64,000 nt of DNA from Sphingobacteriaceae bacterium (lineage in GTDB: Bacteria; Bacteroidota; Bacteroidia; B-17B0; Aurantibacillaceae). This document shows, piece by piece, positions 61,584-64,000 of the stretch. The DNA lies in assembly GCA_016709575.1 (NCBI GenBank), contig JADJMM010000003.1, forward strand, positions 186,001-250,000, read 5' to 3'. Numbering within the stretch: position 1 is the first letter of the stretch; every line of letters begins with the position of its first letter. Made by a program: the position numbers and the translations under genes. The notes under the pieces were generated by a model. The model was not told the origin of the DNA. It searched no databases and worked only from the letters and a program-made list of their open reading frames with translations.

Positions 61584-62609
61584 TTATGCAGATGTAAACT
61601 GCTTCAAGAAGCGAACATCGTTCTCGAAAAATAAACGCAAATCTTTTACCTGATATTTCAGCATGGCAATACGTTCTATTCCCATTCCAAAAGCAAAACC
61701 TTTAAATTTATTTGGATCGATTCCGCAATTTTCTAGCACCTGAGGATCTACCATTCCACAACCTAAAATCTCAACCCAGCCACTGTATTTACAAACATTA
61801 CAGCCTTTGCCTTTGCAAATAGTACAACTAATATCCACCTCAGCACTTGGTTCAGTGAATGGAAAATAACTCGGACGCAAACGAATTTGCGTATCGTTAC
61901 CGAACATTTCCTGAGAAAAATATAAAAGTGTTTGCTTTAAATCTGCAAACGAAACATTACTATCAATATACAAACCTTCTACTTGGTGAAACTGACAATG
62001 CGCTCTTGCACTAATAGCTTCATTACGGTAAACACGCCCGGGAGAAATAGTTCTGATGGGCGGTTTTTGTTGTTCCATTATATGAACTTGTACACTTGAT
62101 GTTTGTGTACGCAAAACCATTTCAGGATTTAAACTCACATAAAAAGTATCTTGCATATCACGCGCGGGATGATTTTCAGGTGTGTTTAATGCTGTAAAAT
62201 TATGCCAGTCATCTTCAATCTCTCTCCCTTCACTTACCGTAAATCCAATCTTAGAAAAAATATCAATAATCTGATTTTTTACAATACTTAAAGGATGACG
62301 AGAACCTACAGAAATGTTTGGGTCGCCGGGTAAAGTTAAATCAACATCTGAAGCAGTATTTGAATCACTAGCCGCTTCAAATTTTTCCTTTAAATGATTT
62401 ATTTTTTCCTGTGCTTTATTTTTAAGGTCGTTTAATTTCTGACCTAATTCTTTTTTTAATTCGGGCGTAACTGTTTTAAACTCATCAAACAACACGGTAA
62501 TCTCACCCTTTTTACTCAACCATTTAATACGGTACTCTTCCACCTGTTCTTTTGTGCCAAGTGCCAGCCCCTCTACTTCTTGTAATAAGTTATTTATTTT
62601 TTCGAGCAT
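61584..62609 (-). CDS. pheS: Phenylalanine-tRNA ligase alpha subunit
   Basis: 341 residues from ATG 62609. It forms an α2β2 enzyme with PheT that charges tRNA-Phe. An N-terminal coiled coil (residues 1-90) is followed by the class II core: SVGSRHPLS, PENHPARDMQDTFYV, RTQTSSVQVHIM (motif 2), the FFPFTEPSAE-like segment and GCGMVDPQVL with the final GFAFGMGIERIAMLKY (motif 3). The start was chosen because a TTG seven codons upstream lies within the -7 element TAATTTTG at 62628-62635. pheT is not in the window. Confidence 0.97.
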   Translation of the reverse strand: MLEKINNLLQEVEGLALGTKEQVEEYRIKWLSKKGEITVLFDEFKTVTPELKKELGQKLNDLKNKAQEKINHLKEKFEAASDSNTASDVDLTLPGDPNISVGSRHPLSIVKNQIIDIFSKIGFTVSEGREIEDDWHNFTALNTPENHPARDMQDTFYVSLNPEMVLRTQTSSVQVHIMEQQKPPIRTISPGRVYRNEAISARAHCQFHQVEGLYIDSNVSFADLKQTLLYFSQEMFGNDTQIRLRPSYFPFTEPSAEVDISCTICKGKGCNVCKYSGWVEILGCGMVDPQVLENCGIDPNKFKGFAFGMGIERIAMLKYQVKDLRLFFENDVRFLKQFTSA

Positions 62610-62627
62610 ATTATTTGCTAATGACTG

Positions 62628-62635
62628 CAAAATTA
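62628..62635 (-). promoter_or_regulatory. Candidate -7 element TAATTTTG of pheS
   Basis: A perfect TAnnTTTG 18 bases before ATG 62609. No convincing -33 TTG. It excludes TTG 62630 as start. Confidence 0.4.
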
Positions 62636-62657
62636 AGCAATTTTAATTTGTCGCTAT

Positions 62658-63800
62658 ATGTTTAGAGCTTTCTATATTATATTATTCTTTGTTTTTGTAA
62701 CAGGTTTTATACAAGCTCAGTACAAACATTATGAAATTCAGGATAAAGACACCGTAAATATTATTGATAACAACAATCTCAAACAAGGCATTTGGCGCGA
62801 AAACTGGTCTAATGGCGATTTAAAACTGGAAACTTCTTATAAAGATGGGAAAAAACACGGCCTGGAAATAACATGGTACGACCATCCCGATTGTGTTGAA
62901 CAGGAAGCCTTTTATAAAGAGGGGAAACTAGACGGTTCGGTAACACATTACTCTAAAAAATGCCGTAAAGATTTTTACGAAATGTATAAAAACGGCGTTA
63001 AACATGGTGTGGAGGTTGAATATTACAATAACGGATACCTTAAAGCTGAAGGTGTTTATAAAAACGGAAGTTTAGATGGCTATTATAGTGTATACGACCG
63101 CCGCGGCAGATTCAGTTTTGAGAGCCGTAGTACAAATGCAGAAGCCGATTTAAAACCAAATAAAGACACCATCAATAACATTGTTTTTAACGTTCTGAAA
63201 CGGAATAATAAATGGAAAAAAACTTTAATTGTAGCTGATTTAACAGGAAGTATGTATCCTTTTGCACAGCAAGTAAGCACGTGGTTAAGTCTTCACTTTA
63301 CACGCGATTCGTTACGACAAAGTTTTGCTTTTTTTAATGATGGCGACCGAAAAAAAGATACAGATAAAAAAGTTGGCATTACAGGCGGGGTGTATTTTTG
63401 CACTGCAACAAATGCCGATCAACTGTTGCATGCCATGAACCTTTGCATCCGTAACGGACAAGGTGGTGATGCTCCCGAAAATGTTGTAGAAGCTATACTT
63501 TACGGCCTTAAAAAAACAAGAAACATTGAGAATATTATTTTAATTGCCGACAACTGGGCAAAGGTTCGGGACATTAACTTAATAGCAAAAGTTAAAGTGC
63601 CTGTCAGAGTTTTACTTTGCGGCGTTACTGAAGGCATGGAAATTCATCCCGATTATCTGAATATTGCCTACAAAACAAAGGGGTCTATTCACACTATTGA
63701 ACAAGATATCACCGACTTAATGCAACAATCCCCCGGAAAAAAATTCAGCATTAATGGCGTAGATTATATCATTAAAAACGGAAACATACGTGCTTATTAA
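62658..63800 (+). CDS. Secreted YwqK/MORN-repeat and VWA-like fusion protein
   Basis: 380 residues. Signal peptide 1-20 (FIQAQ). Residues 35-150 hold about five MORN_2/YwqK-type repeats (LKQGIWRENWSNGDLKLE, YKDGKKHGLEITWYD, YKEGKLDGSV, YKNGVKHGVEVEYYNNG, YKNGSLDGYYSVYD). From about 190 a VWA-like domain follows, with LIVADLTGSMYPFAQQV (the DLTGS variant of the MIDAS motif), GGDAPENVVEAILYGL and IILIADNWAKVRD. VWA domains usually bind metal and partner proteins. The combination with YwqK repeats is unusual, and the cell target is unknown. It is divergent from pheS. Confidence 0.85.
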   Translation: MFRAFYIILFFVFVTGFIQAQYKHYEIQDKDTVNIIDNNNLKQGIWRENWSNGDLKLETSYKDGKKHGLEITWYDHPDCVEQEAFYKEGKLDGSVTHYSKKCRKDFYEMYKNGVKHGVEVEYYNNGYLKAEGVYKNGSLDGYYSVYDRRGRFSFESRSTNAEADLKPNKDTINNIVFNVLKRNNKWKKTLIVADLTGSMYPFAQQVSTWLSLHFTRDSLRQSFAFFNDGDRKKDTDKKVGITGGVYFCTATNADQLLHAMNLCIRNGQGGDAPENVVEAILYGLKKTRNIENIILIADNWAKVRDINLIAKVKVPVRVLLCGVTEGMEIHPDYLNIAYKTKGSIHTIEQDITDLMQQSPGKKFSINGVDYIIKNGNIRAY

Positions 63801-63815
63801 AATAAGTTTAGGCAG

Positions 63816-63836
63816 TTTGTCAGAGTTTATGACAAA
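63816..63836. promoter_or_regulatory. Inverted repeat TTTGTCA-N7-TGACAAA upstream of clpP
   Basis: Exact 7-bp arms with a 7-base spacer lie about 82 bases before the probable clpP ATG. TAGCATA-GTAT-TTGCA (63855-63870) loosely resembles a sigma-54 -24/-12 element but lacks the GG. It may be an operator. Confidence 0.4.
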
Positions 63837-63864
63837 AAAGGTTGAAAACTCATTTAGCATAGTA

Positions 63865-63895
63865 TTTGCATAATTAACTTGTACAATTAACTTTG
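63865..63895 (+). promoter_or_regulatory. Promoter of the probable clpP gene
   Basis: TTTG (63865-63868) and TAACTTTG (63888-63895) are 19 bases apart, an excellent match to the Bacteroidota consensus. Transcription would start near 63902 with a leader of about 16 bases. Confidence 0.6.
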
Positions 63896-63917
63896 AAACA
63901 ATCTAAAACACACAATT

Positions 63918-64000
63918 ATGTTCGACAATAATGAATTTAAAAAATATGCTACTAAGCATATGGGTATTAATAGCCTTACTTATGATAGCTATTCTTCCCG
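63918..64000 (+). CDS. clpP: N-terminus of probable ATP-dependent Clp protease proteolytic subunit, cut by window edge
   Basis: 27 codons from ATG 63918 to the edge: MFDNNEFKKYATKHMG followed by INSLTYDSYSS. The pattern xFKKYATKHxGI-S-TxxxY is what I know from the N-terminal extension of ClpP in Bacteroidota. ClpP is the serine protease of the ClpXP/ClpAP machines. With so few residues this is a probable, not certain, identification. A strong promoter precedes it. Confidence 0.5.
   Translation, partial: MFDNNEFKKYATKHMGINSLTYDSYSS

Noticed and set aside
61106..61597. 163-codon frame on the plus strand
   Set aside because: It is antisense to the TPR and MarC genes, is rich in Leu/Phe/Tyr as an artefact of the minus-strand codons, and has no family resemblance.
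63855..63870. Definite sigma-54 promoter before clpP
   Set aside because: The essential GG of the -24 box is AG here; kept only as a possibility within the inverted-repeat finding.

Overview
The window is AT-rich chromosomal DNA of a Bacteroidota bacterium, probably an aerobic, free-living member of the Flavobacteriales or a neighbouring order. The evidence is about eleven secreted proteins with type IX secretion (T9SS) type A or gliding-motility-type (type B) C-terminal sorting domains, CarboxypepD-reg/TonB-type outer-membrane barrels, a fused SecDF, 4-hydroxyphenylpyruvate dioxygenase, and promoters of the Bacteroidota form TTG/TTTG-N19-20-TAnnTTTG. No tRNA, rRNA, CRISPR array, insertion sequence or phage gene was seen.

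Layout. 1-13.4 kb: surface proteins on the minus strand, including a tandem paralogue pair, plus secDF and a VWA-domain protein whose frame is cut by an in-frame TAG. 13.4-16.9 kb: an ECF sigma factor with a membrane partner, a WHy/LEA lipoprotein, a small membrane protein and an M20 peptidase. 16.9-19.1 kb: a BNR-propeller T9SS protein and a small T9SS protein on the plus strand. 19.1-25 kb: housekeeping and envelope genes (ispF, pgk, dut, a flippase, rfaE2, a frameshifted LPG-synthase-TM-like membrane protein, panD). 25-33.2 kb: haem-type TonB receptor, bestrophin, hppD and an outer-membrane barrel; three of these four are interrupted. 33.2-39.9 kb: two large TPR/SpoIIE-phosphatase signalling proteins, one with four GAF domains. 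39.9-42.8 kb: gcvP. 42.9-53.5 kb: T9SS proteins, an M43 protease, purT, a possibly circularly permuted parvulin, small secreted proteins and folB. 53.5-61.6 kb: an outer-membrane barrel, a large SBBP/PKD gliding-type protein, a DUF486 protein, MarC and a TPR protein; all but the DUF486 gene are broken by frameshifts. 61.6-64 kb: pheS, a YwqK/MORN-VWA fusion and the start of a probable clpP.

The genes suggest an organism that exports many adhesin-like or hydrolytic proteins through SecDF and T9SS and senses its state with large phosphatase receptors. A striking technical or biological feature is the number of interrupted reading frames: about seventeen frameshifts, mostly in short A/T runs, and two in-frame TAG codons. 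They are grouped in blocks, while the long housekeeping genes are clean. TAG is a normal terminator elsewhere in the window, so stop-codon reassignment is not supported. The most interesting intact items are the permuted-looking secreted parvulin, the four-GAF SpoIIE receptor with its 190-residue periodicity, and the YwqK-VWA fusion.
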